DNA of 64,000 nt from CBDHFQ01 sp965262565 (GCA_965262565.1 CBDHFQ010000041.1:124001-188000); one strand, 5' to 3'. Numbered from the stretch's first letter, positions 35,199-44,456 are shown. A program made the numbers and translations. The notes: a model not told the origin generated them from the sequence alone.

Positions 35199-36059
35199 TC
35201 ATCCATTTCCAAATTTGTAGAGTAAATAGGAATGATAAGCATTTTGCCAAATGATGTAAAACATAGGACCCAATGCTATGACCGGAGACAAAAAGGTTAA
35301 TGATAGCCAGATAGCAAACATGGTGTTTTTTCTGGCGAGGGCCATAGAACCTTCCTGGGCGAGATGTGGCTTTCCTATATAATAACCTATGATAATATTT
35401 AAGGAACAGATGATCAGAGAAATTCCACCTATTGCAAAAGTAATCCACATAGCCATGTGAGACTCATGCTGAATGAAATGTGAGGCTTTGGACATGGCGA
35501 TGTAAACATTGGCAACAAATAGGTAATAAGTCCATGAATGAAAGTAAAGCAATTTGTTCCTTAAAGTTGGAAAGGTGTTCCGAATAAACATGGCTACCAA
35601 CAAAGGAATAAAAACAACGATAACTACAGGAATCAGAATATCAATGATGCTTATGTCCAGTTCTCCTTCTATGAGAAAAGGGAGACTTAAAGGGATGGTG
35701 AAAGCTACAATAGCACTGGTGACCATTACTGAAAAGGTAACAAAAGCTACTCTACCACCAAGAAATCCCATTATTACAGGTCCAGCCGCTGCCGTAGGAG
35801 TAATAGCAGTCACATAAGCTACCAAGGCTAATTCACGTTGGGAGCCTGCGAGAACAAAGTAACCTAAACAGGCTAATCCGTTAGCCACAAGGGAAATCCA
35901 TATATGTTTCCAACTAAGCGTTCGAAAGTCTATGTCCATTTGAAGGAAAGCGAACAATAGCAGGACCATCACACTATATCGTACCAGGAAGGTGAGGGGA
36001 TAACCATATGGAAAAATGATACCAGCTACTAAAGCAAAAACGAGTGAAGCGATTTTCAT
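35199..36059 (-). CDS. BASS-family (bile acid:Na+ symporter-like) transporter
   Basis: This integral membrane protein has about 286 residues and nine to ten hydrophobic helices. It starts at the ATG at 36059 (MKIASLVFAL); a longer frame to 36083 would begin at TTG. The AITPTAAAGPVIMGFLGG segment and the ALARKNTMFAIWLSLTFL run near the C-terminus resemble the conserved crossing helices of bile-acid:sodium symporters. Family members carry organic anions with sodium. The substrate cannot be predicted. It is divergent from the fused E1 gene and upstream of the SDR and HAD genes. Confidence 0.8.
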   Translation of the reverse strand: MKIASLVFALVAGIIFPYGYPLTFLVRYSVMVLLLFAFLQMDIDFRTLSWKHIWISLVANGLACLGYFVLAGSQRELALVAYVTAITPTAAAGPVIMGFLGGRVAFVTFSVMVTSAIVAFTIPLSLPFLIEGELDISIIDILIPVVIVVFIPLLVAMFIRNTFPTLRNKLLYFHSWTYYLFVANVYIAMSKASHFIQHESHMAMWITFAIGGISLIICSLNIIIGYYIGKPHLAQEGSMALARKNTMFAIWLSLTFLSPVIALGPMFYIIWQNAYHSYLLYKFGNG

Positions 36060-36198
36060 ATTGGCGGAAGTATATCCAGGCAAAAATCAAATCTAAGGCA
36101 AATTCTGACAATTCCTTTTTTTGAAGTGAGGAAGGTTTGGGAATTTATGGTTTCGATCGTATCATTAGGCTAAAGGAACCCTTGGGTTTCTACATAAA

Positions 36199-38556
36199 AT
36201 GTTACTATTCGTGGCTATTATTCCGGTAAATAAATCAACTCCCGTGCTCAAAATAGATTTCAATCGCGATTACCTTAGCAATAGGACCATGTTGGACATG
36301 TACCGCGACATGCAGTTTGCAAGGATGGTAGAAGAAAAAATGCTGGTTCTTTTGAGACAGGGGAAAATTAGCAAATGGTTTTCTGGGATTGGTCAGGAAG
36401 CCATATCTGTTGGATTGACACATGCATTAACTTCAGATGATTATATCCTTCCACTACATAGAAATTTAGGTGTATTTCTCTCGAGAAAAATAGACTTGAC
36501 AAAGTTGATTTCTCAGTGGATAGGGAAAAAAACGGGATTTACTAAAGGAAGAGATCGCTCTTTTCATTTTGGCTCACCAGAGGATCGAATTATTGGAATG
36601 ATCTCTCACCTGGGAGCCATGCTTCCCGTAGCAGATGGATTAGCATTAGCTAGTAATCTGGACAAGAAACCATTTATTGCAGTACCATTCATTGGTGATG
36701 GGGGAACCAGCGAAGGAGATGTACACGAAGCGATGAATGTAGCAGCTGTATGGGATCTACCTGTTTTATTCTTGATAGAAAATAATGGTTATGGTTTGTC
36801 GACACCTATTCAGGAACAATTTAGGTGTACCCACTTAGCAGATCGCGCTCAGGGATATGGGATGGCGGGACTTACCATAGATGGAAACAACGTCCTCGAA
36901 GTGTATCACGCGGTCTTTGAAATTGTCAGGCAAATGAGGATTGATAGAAAACCTGCATTTCTTGAGTGTCAAACCTTTAGAATGAGAGGGCATGAAGAAG
37001 CCTCAGGGATCAAATACATACCCCAGGAATTATTTGACCAGTGGAAGCAAAAAGATCCGCTGTGGAACTTCGAGCAATATTTGATGAAAGAGGGAGTGCT
37101 TAAAGAAGAAGAAATAGGGAAGATTAAAGAGGAATTAAAGGAGATTATTGGAAATGCAGTGGAAGATGCATGGAAGGAAGAAGAGGTGATTCCGGATAAA
37201 AGTGAAGAACTGAATGCGGTATATAGTAGTAGGAAATTTGTGCCAACGACCAAGGTAGGTGTTGAGCTTATTGAGAGAGAAAGATTAGAAGAAGAATCGG
37301 ATCATACGGTTATAAATGGGCATCAGGATCATTTGGTGGAAGAAGAAATTATTCAGCAAGCTCCCACTGGACATAATATGCCTGAAATGGAGTCGAAAGA
37401 TCAAATAAGTAATAAATCGATTGGAATTAGTAACCCCTCTCATTCTTTTTCTGAGTTTGTGGGCAATAGGGGCATAGGAGAGTCAGCTAATTTCAGCCTT
37501 GCTTCCTCCTCAGAAGTATCTTCTGAGTGTGTATCTGATGGTCCTATTGTTTCAGAGCAAGCAATATCAGTGTATAAGAATGGACATCATAAACAACAAA
37601 TGAGATTTGTAGATGCTATTCGTGATGGGTTAGATGTGGCAATGGATCTATACAAAAATTTAGTATTAATGGGTCAAGATATTGCGACTTATGGGGGAGT
37701 ATTTAAAGTGACAGAGGGCTTGTTAGAAAAATATGGGAAAGAAAGAGTGAGAAATACTCCTTTATGCGAATCAGCTATTTTAGGGATGGGCCTGGGATTA
37801 GCCATAGAAGGGAAAAAGAGTATGATAGAAATGCAGTTTGCGGATTTTGTTGCCTGTGGTTTTAATCAAATTGTCAATAATCTGGCGAAAACTCATTATC
37901 GTTGGGGGCAGGAAGCAGATGTGGTTATCCGAATGCCTACAGGTGGTGGAGTAGGGGCAGGACCCTTCCATTCTCAAAGCATAGAATCATGGTTTACTCA
38001 CGTTCCTGGATTAAAAGTAGTATATCCTGCATTTCCGGAGGATGCTAAGGGCCTTTTGCTTTCGTCTTTTGCTGATCCAAACCCTATTTTGTTTTTTGAA
38101 CATAAATATCTTTATAGAAAAATAGAAGGAAATGTTTCTGAAGGCTACTTTGATGTTCCATTGCAAAATGCCAGGATAGTCCAGGAAGGAGAAAGCCTTA
38201 GCATAATTACTTATGGACTGGGTGTTCATTGGGCGTTAGCGCATGCAAAGGCATTTCCCGAGGGAGAGATAGAAATCGTCGATTTACGTACCTTGGTTCC
38301 CTGGGATAGAGATACAGTGTTCCAGTCTGTAAAGAAAACGGGTAAATGCTTGGTATTGTACGAAGCCAGCTATACCAGCGCTTTTGGAGCTGAAATAGCC
38401 GCTTCAGTGTCAGAATATTGCTTTGAATATCTGGATGGGCCGGTAAAAAGAATTGGCTCACTCGATACGCCTGTTCCCTTCCATCCTGAACTGGAGGCTT
38501 CCTATTTAGCATCTCATAAATTGGCTCAAGAGATTGAGGAATTACTTTCCTTTTGA
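36199..38556 (+). CDS. Fused alpha/beta 2-oxoacid dehydrogenase E1 component
   Basis: This 785-residue thiamine-diphosphate enzyme has the E1 alpha and beta chains in one polypeptide. The alpha part (about 25-340) has the TPP motif GDGGTSEGD with the closing ENNGYG and the IGQEAISVG segment. The beta part (about 466-785) has EMQFADF, RMPTGGG and HSQS. Such fusions are common in Bacteroidota and decarboxylate branched-chain 2-oxoacids or pyruvate for an E2 partner encoded elsewhere. The linker of about 120 residues (roughly 345-465) is Ser/Glu/Asn-rich and disordered-looking, longer than in most relatives. A GTG at 36244 (VLKIDF) is a credible alternative start, because the usual N-terminus lines up there. 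Confidence 0.92.
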   Translation: MLLFVAIIPVNKSTPVLKIDFNRDYLSNRTMLDMYRDMQFARMVEEKMLVLLRQGKISKWFSGIGQEAISVGLTHALTSDDYILPLHRNLGVFLSRKIDLTKLISQWIGKKTGFTKGRDRSFHFGSPEDRIIGMISHLGAMLPVADGLALASNLDKKPFIAVPFIGDGGTSEGDVHEAMNVAAVWDLPVLFLIENNGYGLSTPIQEQFRCTHLADRAQGYGMAGLTIDGNNVLEVYHAVFEIVRQMRIDRKPAFLECQTFRMRGHEEASGIKYIPQELFDQWKQKDPLWNFEQYLMKEGVLKEEEIGKIKEELKEIIGNAVEDAWKEEEVIPDKSEELNAVYSSRKFVPTTKVGVELIERERLEEESDHTVINGHQDHLVEEEIIQQAPTGHNMPEMESKDQISNKSIGISNPSHSFSEFVGNRGIGESANFSLASSSEVSSECVSDGPIVSEQAISVYKNGHHKQQMRFVDAIRDGLDVAMDLYKNLVLMGQDIATYGGVFKVTEGLLEKYGKERVRNTPLCESAILGMGLGLAIEGKKSMIEMQFADFVACGFNQIVNNLAKTHYRWGQEADVVIRMPTGGGVGAGPFHSQSIESWFTHVPGLKVVYPAFPEDAKGLLLSSFADPNPILFFEHKYLYRKIEGNVSEGYFDVPLQNARIVQEGESLSIITYGLGVHWALAHAKAFPEGEIEIVDLRTLVPWDRDTVFQSVKKTGKCLVLYEASYTSAFGAEIAASVSEYCFEYLDGPVKRIGSLDTPVPFHPELEASYLASHKLAQEIEELLSF

Positions 38557-38797
38557 AAAGAGTATGAAAAAACAGAACAATCATTAGCTAAAGAAATCGG
38601 AAACATTCAATCAAGCAGCTAAAATTATGGGAATCCATCAATATGTAGAATAAGCATCATATCATCTAATTGCCATATGTATGTTGATTTCTTGCTTTGA
38701 GAGCGAACATTACCTGACGCTTATTCATATCTGTTCTACATAGACAATCTTCTTTTATCTATTGATAATCAAGACTATTCAAAAAGTATCATATAAA

Positions 38798-38815
38798 CTA
38801 CTAATATATTAGTAG
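38798..38815. promoter_or_regulatory. BlaI-type operator 1 (perfect 18-bp palindrome)
   Basis: CTACTAATATATTAGTAG is a perfect palindrome. Its CTACT/AGTAG arms fit the TACTACA-type dyad bound by BlaI/MecI repressors. It lies exactly 40 bp from operator 2, about four helical turns, so two dimers could bind one face. The BlaI-like gene starts 63 bases downstream of it. Confidence 0.8.
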
Positions 38816-38837
38816 AAATATTTGTTTTTTATACAAT

Positions 38838-38855
38838 CTACTAATACATTAGTAG
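38838..38855. promoter_or_regulatory. BlaI-type operator 2
   Basis: CTACTAATACATTAGTAG has the same eight-base arms as operator 1 with only the central two bases breaking symmetry. It ends 22 bases before the BlaI-like ATG. It probably overlaps the promoter or transcription start, as expected for an autorepressor. Confidence 0.8.
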
Positions 38856-38877
38856 TATCAAAAACTAATTAACAATT

Positions 38878-39240
38878 ATGCAAGCTATAGGAAAAAGGGA
38901 AGAACAGATCATGCAAATTTTGTGGCAGTTGGGAGAAGCGGTGATTAAGGAGATTCGCGAGGAATTTTCCGATCCCAAACCACATTACAACACTATCGCA
39001 ACGCTAGTGAAGAATTTGGAAAAAAAAGGATATGTAAACCATAAAACGATAGGCAATGTCCATCAATACTTTACTGTCATTTCAAAGGAAGATTATCAAA
39101 AGCGGGAGATAAAATCTTTGATTAAAAACTACTTCAACAACTCCTACAAAAATATGGTAGCCTATTTTGCTGAAGAAGAAGAAATTAGTGAGGATGAGTT
39201 GCAGGAAATTATTCATTTGATCCAACAAAATAAATCATGA
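38878..39240 (+). CDS. BlaI/MecI/CopY family transcriptional repressor
   Basis: This 120-residue winged-helix repressor begins with the typical ATGKREEQIMQ-like segment (IGKREEQIMQILW). Its recognition helix region includes HYNTIATLVKNLEKKGYVNH, and the C-terminal helices serve for dimerisation. In the family, the repressor is inactivated by cleavage through an M56 metalloprotease. That partner gene is directly downstream and overlaps this gene by 4 bases (39237-39240, ATGA). Two operators lie upstream of its own start, so autoregulation is likely. Confidence 0.93.
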   Translation: MQAIGKREEQIMQILWQLGEAVIKEIREEFSDPKPHYNTIATLVKNLEKKGYVNHKTIGNVHQYFTVISKEDYQKREIKSLIKNYFNNSYKNMVAYFAEEEEISEDELQEIIHLIQQNKS

Positions 39241-42200
39241 TACAGTCCATTATATATACCACCATTCTTATAGGCCTGAGCGTATTGCTTTATAAAAGTT
39301 TGTTGGAGAAACTCACTTTTTTTCAGGCCAACCGAATTTTTCTTGTTGCTAGTCTGGTTCTTGCAGTAGGTTTACCTTATGCAACAATTCCTGTTCAGGT
39401 TCCTCTGCCAGACTATCTTATATTTAATTTGACAGAAAGTGTTAGTTGGGACGAACCACAAACTGATCTCAACGAAAATTATGCTGCTTCAATGGATACT
39501 GATCAAGGGCTTACTCCATTTTCCAGTTCACCTATCTCAAGGGAAGTAAAAGATATATCAATAGCACCGTTGGAAACTAGCCAGGATTTCGAATATAGCT
39601 ATACGGAAGAAGGGGGTGGTCAAGTGTGGGAAGAAGATAAGAATGCTGATGCATCTATGTGGAATGATATGGACGCTCAATCCATGATGACATACTTAGC
39701 ATACTTTTATTTTCTCGGACTGTTTGTAATGAGTTTGAGGTTGTTAGGTCAATTGATGAGTATCATTAGTCAAATCTTTCGGTATAATCTACAATCCGAG
39801 GCAGGATATTATATTATTGATCATCCAGATATATCCTCCCCTTTTTCCTTTCTGAATATCATTTTCATTGATTCGGGGAAATATGATTGTAAGACATATA
39901 GCCAGATTTTAGCCCATGAAAGAATCCATGTGTCACAGTGGCATACCTTGGATACTCTCTTAGTAGAAATTGTCTTAATATTTCAATGGTTTAATCCCTT
40001 TGCATGGTGGTATTCTAAATTGATCAAGCAAAATCTCGAATACATTGTAGATCGGAAATTGGTGAACAAAGGTCATGATGCAGTTACTTATCAATTAAAT
40101 CTTCTCAAAGTCGTGGCTCCTTCATTTACCACTCCCCTTGTTATGAACTACAATCACTCTCTGCTTAAAAAACGTATTCTCATGATGAATAAGCCCTCCT
40201 CAAACTATCAATCAGGATGGAAATATGGATCTGTCCTGTTGATTTTCTTCCTTTCCGCACTATATCTCAATGCGGTGATTAATCCCTACCATCACATACA
40301 TTCGACAGAACCATTGGCCACAAATTCAGCAATCTATCTCACAGATCCTGAGGCGGTAGAATTCTCTGCCATATCTGTACCCGATCGTCAAGCTTCATTG
40401 TCAGTTGATCCAGACATAAATCAATCAGTTTCAGAAGATATACTGGAAGAACCTATTGAAGTTACTGATAATGAGATGGACATCACAGAGTCTTCTTTTC
40501 AAATACCCTCTTCTCACGTAACATTATCAACTGCACCGATAAATATTGCATTCAGTGATTCCATGATAGTAGGTAGTTGGAGTGGAACCATAAAAAGTAA
40601 GGAAGAACTATGCCTCAATTTAGCCTATGTGCTAGATAGTGATAAGAGGAGTGGCGATTTTCAGCATATTAATAATGGAAGGTGTTATTCTTTAGAAAAA
40701 TTTGATCCTTCTAATGTTGATCAAGTAGACAAATTTGAATTAGTTCGGGAAGAAGGAAAGATCGTCTTTAATGTTAGGCATAAAGTAGAAGAAAATAATG
40801 TTATCAGCAGTATTGTTGGAGATTTTGTGTTTGAAGTTAGCGAACCTTATAGAAGCACATTACAACAGAGAGGAGTGAGAAGAGTATCGGACCAATATTT
40901 GTTTTCTCTCTTTTTGATGAATACCCAAAGTGAATCTAAGGAAAAGTTTATTCAAAATATATTGGATTATCAGACATTAGCCTTGTCTGATGATTGGATC
41001 GAATTTTTCGTTGTCCGAAGAGTACCGTCTAGTTTGACCAAGGGGTATATAGAGCATGAGTTAGATCCCATAACGTATAAGGATTTTATCATTAAGAGAG
41101 TTCCTTCGAAATTAATGTTAGCTTATAGCAAAGCTGGTTATGATCCTGTCGAGTATGAGGAGTATGTGACAAAAAGAGTACCTCCCGAATTGTTGAAAGA
41201 ATATGAAAGTGCCGGATTTGATGTGGAGGAATATGGAAAGTTTATTGACAGAAGAGTGAGTGCTAAATTGCTACAGCAATATCGGGAAGCAGGACTCGAT
41301 TTGGAGGAGTACGAGGATTATATTAATAAAAGAGTTAGTCCTTCATTGTTAAAAAAGTATCAAACGTCAGGACTTTCTTTGGAGGAGAATGAAGAGTTTG
41401 TTAATAGAAGAGTCAGTCCGGACTTGATTAAGGCATATGAAGAAGCGGGTTTATCTATCACGGAATATGAAGAATATATTGAGAGGAGAGTACCTGCAAA
41501 GTTATTGATTAGATATCGCGATGCAGGATTCTCTATCAAAGAATATAATGATTTTATTAATCATCGGGTATCGCCTGAACTACTAGCAGCTTATCAGAAA
41601 GCGGATTTATCTCTGGAAGAATATGAAGAATATATTGTCCATAGGGTATCTCCAAGCTTATTGGTAGGATATCAGCAAGCAGGCTTCTCTATCAATGAAT
41701 ATGATGATTTTATTAATCATCGGGTATCGCCTGAACTATTAGCAGCTTATCAGAAAGCGGATTTATCCCTAAAAGACTATGAAGAGTATATCGTCCATAG
41801 AGTACCTCCTACTTTATTGATTGCTTATCAACAAGCTGGATTTTCCATCGACGAATATGATGAGTTTATTAATCATCGTGTGGAGCCGGAATTGTTGACA
41901 GCTTATCAACAAGCTGGATTACCAATTAAGGAATATAAAGAATACATCAACAAAAGAGTGCCTGCCGGGCTATTAATCCAATATAGAGATGCTGGATTTT
42001 CTATTGAAGAATCTGAGGATTATATCAACAAACGGATACCTCCAGCATTATTAAGACAGTATAAAGAGGCTGGTCTTTCCCTTACAGAACATGATGATTT
42101 TATTAATAAAAGAGTTGAACCAGGGATATTGTTGAGATATCAAAAAGCAGGACTTGATTTAAAAGAACATGAAGATTTCATTCTGAAGAGAATGGAACCT

Positions 42201-42254
42201 GAAATGATATTGGAGTATAGGAAGAAAGTCGATAAAGGTGAAAGAGACAGGTAA
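39237..42254 (+). CDS. M56 (BlaR1-type) metalloprotease with long C-terminal 26-residue repeats
   Basis: This 1005-residue membrane protein has two N-terminal helices (about 1-50) and a third at about 155-180. The zinc-protease motif HERIH is at 227-231 with the downstream segment FNPFAWW, and a fourth helix lies at about 333-352. It has no penicillin-binding sensor domain. After a variable region (about 355-590), about fifteen and a half tandem repeats of 26 residues run from Arg594 to the end, each containing RV, LL, Y, AG and EY positions (pattern RVsPeLLxxYxxAG, then xxEYxxfI). Linked to the BlaI gene, it should cleave that repressor after a signal, while the repeats probably bind the signal or a partner outside. 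What it senses is unknown. Confidence 0.9.
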   Translation: MIQSIIYTTILIGLSVLLYKSLLEKLTFFQANRIFLVASLVLAVGLPYATIPVQVPLPDYLIFNLTESVSWDEPQTDLNENYAASMDTDQGLTPFSSSPISREVKDISIAPLETSQDFEYSYTEEGGGQVWEEDKNADASMWNDMDAQSMMTYLAYFYFLGLFVMSLRLLGQLMSIISQIFRYNLQSEAGYYIIDHPDISSPFSFLNIIFIDSGKYDCKTYSQILAHERIHVSQWHTLDTLLVEIVLIFQWFNPFAWWYSKLIKQNLEYIVDRKLVNKGHDAVTYQLNLLKVVAPSFTTPLVMNYNHSLLKKRILMMNKPSSNYQSGWKYGSVLLIFFLSALYLNAVINPYHHIHSTEPLATNSAIYLTDPEAVEFSAISVPDRQASLSVDPDINQSVSEDILEEPIEVTDNEMDITESSFQIPSSHVTLSTAPINIAFSDSMIVGSWSGTIKSKEELCLNLAYVLDSDKRSGDFQHINNGRCYSLEKFDPSNVDQVDKFELVREEGKIVFNVRHKVEENNVISSIVGDFVFEVSEPYRSTLQQRGVRRVSDQYLFSLFLMNTQSESKEKFIQNILDYQTLALSDDWIEFFVVRRVPSSLTKGYIEHELDPITYKDFIIKRVPSKLMLAYSKAGYDPVEYEEYVTKRVPPELLKEYESAGFDVEEYGKFIDRRVSAKLLQQYREAGLDLEEYEDYINKRVSPSLLKKYQTSGLSLEENEEFVNRRVSPDLIKAYEEAGLSITEYEEYIERRVPAKLLIRYRDAGFSIKEYNDFINHRVSPELLAAYQKADLSLEEYEEYIVHRVSPSLLVGYQQAGFSINEYDDFINHRVSPELLAAYQKADLSLKDYEEYIVHRVPPTLLIAYQQAGFSIDEYDEFINHRVEPELLTAYQQAGLPIKEYKEYINKRVPAGLLIQYRDAGFSIEESEDYINKRIPPALLRQYKEAGLSLTEHDDFINKRVEPGILLRYQKAGLDLKEHEDFILKRMEPEMILEYRKKVDKGERDR
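41016..42251 (+). repeat. About 16 tandem 78-bp (26-codon) coding repeats
   Basis: Starting at codon 594 of the M56 gene, 26-codon units repeat fifteen times, and a partial sixteenth unit of 22 codons runs to the stop. Units differ at many positions, so they diverged as protein repeats, yet some adjacent pairs remain close (units at about 41562-41639 and 41718-41795 both read HRVSPELLAAYQKADLSL). This suggests recent internal duplication of a two-unit block. Confidence 0.9.
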
Positions 42255-42288
42255 CAGATCGAATTGTATACAAGATGTTAAGCTAATA

Positions 42289-42342
42289 AATAAGGATGTT
42301 TAAGTGGTTTTTATGTGGAAAAGGCACTTAAACGTCCTTATT
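42289..42342. terminator. Strong hairpin between convergent M56 and ABC exporter genes
   Basis: AATAAGGATGTTTAAGTG (42289-42306) pairs with CACTTAAACGTCCTTATT (42325-42342) over 18 positions with one T.G wobble and an 18-base loop that can fold further. It lies 34 bases after the M56 stop and 75 bases from the end of the convergent ABC gene. There is no T run after it, so it is a strong stem rather than a textbook intrinsic terminator. It may block transcription or degradation from both sides. Confidence 0.65.
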
Positions 42343-42417
42343 ATGTTTGGGGGTATACTCTCAAATTTATATAAGATGTTAACTGAGCATCATTGTTTTG
42401 TATTCGAGATAATGATC

Positions 42418-44235
42418 TTAATGGTACCCTTTAGCTTGAGCTAGAAACATATTGGCATATTCTCCACCGAGGGCCAATAACTCTTCATGAGTACCGCGTT
42501 CGGTAATTTTTCCTTCATTAATAACAAAAATTCGGTCTGCATTTCTCACCGTAGAAAAACGATGAGAGACCAGAATGAGGCTTTTGTGCTGATATTGAGC
42601 TTCGAGATTATTGAATATTTCGTATTCAGCTTCAGCATCGATTGCGCTGGTAGGCTCGTCCAGAATTAAGACAGGCGGTTGATTAAAAAAAGCTCTCGCA
42701 ATAGCTAATTTCTGCCATTGTCCGCCGGAGAGCTCTTCCCCTTCTTCAAACTCTCTACCCAGTTGCTGATCGTATGCTTTGGGGAGCTTTTCGATAAATG
42801 CATGAGCACCTGATTTCTTGGCAGCAGCTATTAACGCCTCTAAGGGAGCGTTCTCCGACTGTTCAAAAGCAATATTTTCTTTGACAGTAAAATGGTATTG
42901 AACATATTCTTGAAATAATGTCCCTAGCGCACTGTACCAACTTGTTAAATCAATATTTTTGATGTCAATGTCATTAATTAATATAGCTCCACTTGATACA
43001 TCATAAAATCGACAAAGTAAATTAATGATCGTCGATTTACCTGCCCCATTTTGTCCTACCAATGCTACGCTTTCTCCTGGTTTAATCATAAACGATATAT
43101 CGTGTAATACCTTCGGACCATCAGGATAGGCAAATGAAACATTCCGAAACTCAATTTTTGGTGGTCTGGAAGCATCGATCTTGATGGGCTGAGAAGGTTT
43201 AGATATCGCTGGAGGAATATTCAGCATTTCCACAAAATTGTATAAGTATAATCCATCCGCATACAGAGTTCCAACATTAGAAGAAGCACTTGCAGCTGTA
43301 CCATTAAGCTGGCTCAACATATTAAGCAGAAGGGTAAACGTTCCAATAGAAAGGGTCATCAGTACTACGTCATCCAGAAATACATAAGCGATTCCTATAA
43401 TTACCATCGTTTCTATTAATGGGGGAAGGATGGACACTTTTAAATATTTTAGTAAGGGTACTCTGTTCAATTCAAGCAAATAATCTTGAATGCGATCAAA
43501 TTTTTCTATCAGAATATCAGCAGATTGAGCAATTTTCATTTCTCTAATGGCTACAGGATTAGTAAATAACCAATCATAATACCATAACTTTCTGTTTTCT
43601 GGAGCTCCAGCCCCCCAATAGGACCATTGGAGAGCACCATATTTACCCCTCAGATAGAGACGAGGAACTGTAATAAGGGTGATCACAAATGGAATCCACC
43701 ATCCAAAAGGTAATAAAATAATGAAAGCCGATAGGTAAGCAATGATATCTCTTACCGTAAAACCCAAATGTCTCATAAAGTCAGGTAATTGCCACTTCAT
43801 CGTTTCTTTAACCCGAGTGATAAGGTCCTGTGTATTAGGATTCTCAAAATGGGCAATATCAAGTTGAGAGACTTTTTGAATGAAGTGTTTGGTGACAGCA
43901 TTTTGGAGTTTATACCTCAATAGATAGTCCAGATAACTGGTATGATAGGTGTAATACATTAAATCCTGGACCAGGGATACTACATATCTGGCCATTAATG
44001 TAAATACAATAATATAGGGTACACTAGTTAATCCTTCTATTTGACCTGTTTGTAATTGGTCAATCAATATTTTTATGACCCAACTCACAGCCAGTCCTAT
44101 CAAGCCACCTATCACAGCCGTAAAATAATATAGAAAAACAGTAACCTTATCAGCTTGCCAGGCTATGTGTAATAGAACAATAGTACTTTTAAAAATATCC
44201 TTTAGGGGAACGAGTTTTTTAAATGAATGCTCCAT
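42418..44235 (-). CDS. ABC transporter, fused ATPase and permease (exporter half-transporter)
   Basis: This 605-residue protein has six transmembrane helices in the first ~320 residues and a nucleotide-binding domain from about 345. The domain shows Walker A GQNGAGKST, signature LSGGQWQKLA, Walker B ILILDEPTSAIDAE-like (PVLILDEPTSAID) and H-loop LVSHRFS. The layout fits homodimeric or heterodimeric exporters of lipids, peptides or drugs. No accessory protein or substrate peptide gene was seen next to it. The ArsR-family regulator is divergent, 222 bases away, and could control it. Confidence 0.92.
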   Translation of the reverse strand: MEHSFKKLVPLKDIFKSTIVLLHIAWQADKVTVFLYYFTAVIGGLIGLAVSWVIKILIDQLQTGQIEGLTSVPYIIVFTLMARYVVSLVQDLMYYTYHTSYLDYLLRYKLQNAVTKHFIQKVSQLDIAHFENPNTQDLITRVKETMKWQLPDFMRHLGFTVRDIIAYLSAFIILLPFGWWIPFVITLITVPRLYLRGKYGALQWSYWGAGAPENRKLWYYDWLFTNPVAIREMKIAQSADILIEKFDRIQDYLLELNRVPLLKYLKVSILPPLIETMVIIGIAYVFLDDVVLMTLSIGTFTLLLNMLSQLNGTAASASSNVGTLYADGLYLYNFVEMLNIPPAISKPSQPIKIDASRPPKIEFRNVSFAYPDGPKVLHDISFMIKPGESVALVGQNGAGKSTIINLLCRFYDVSSGAILINDIDIKNIDLTSWYSALGTLFQEYVQYHFTVKENIAFEQSENAPLEALIAAAKKSGAHAFIEKLPKAYDQQLGREFEEGEELSGGQWQKLAIARAFFNQPPVLILDEPTSAIDAEAEYEIFNNLEAQYQHKSLILVSHRFSTVRNADRIFVINEGKITERGTHEELLALGGEYANMFLAQAKGYH

Positions 44236-44402
44236 AGATGTCTTTTACAGTTTACCCTATCTTTTATAAAAAATGCCTGAATGTGTTATTTGCTTTTTAC
44301 CTATTCTCCAAAGTAGATGCCGATGATATAAGCAATGAAGGAAGTTACATATGAAAACGTATATACTTATTAAGATTTCATAGAAGAATATTGCTATATT
44401 TG

Positions 44403-44420
44403 CGTAACCGAATGATTACG
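44403..44420. promoter_or_regulatory. Likely operator upstream of ArsR-family regulator
   Basis: CGTAACC-GAAT-GATTACG is an imperfect dyad: the outer CGTAA/TTACG arms are exact and the inner C/T position is the only mismatch. It lies 37 bases upstream of the ATG at 44457, and 168 bases upstream of the divergent ABC gene. Such dyads are common autoregulatory sites for ArsR-type proteins. Its position argues for the shorter start. Confidence 0.55.
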
Positions 44421-44456
44421 TTTTTGAGCTTAGTTGAGAGACATAGTTATTTTAAC

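Larger units (their letters stand above)
38557..38877. other. 321-base region between E1 gene and BlaI-type regulator
   Basis: The right part holds two BlaI-type operators (38798-38815 and 38838-38855), annotated separately. In the left part ATGTAGAATAAGC (38643-38655) can pair with GCTTA (38719-38723) and TTCTACAT (38734-38741), with a bulge, as a weak structure. No ORF or RNA gene was found. Confidence 0.4.

Noticed and set aside
35149..35448. 99-residue frame inside the BASS-type transporter gene
   Set aside because: It is a shadow of the transporter frame on the same strand with no start context or domain.
41016..42251. CRISPR or DNA satellite array
   Set aside because: The repeats are in frame, diverged at DNA level, without spacers, and clearly encode protein repeats.
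39237..42254. Beta-lactam sensor BlaR1
   Set aside because: No penicillin-binding domain follows the last helix; the C-terminus is a repeat array.
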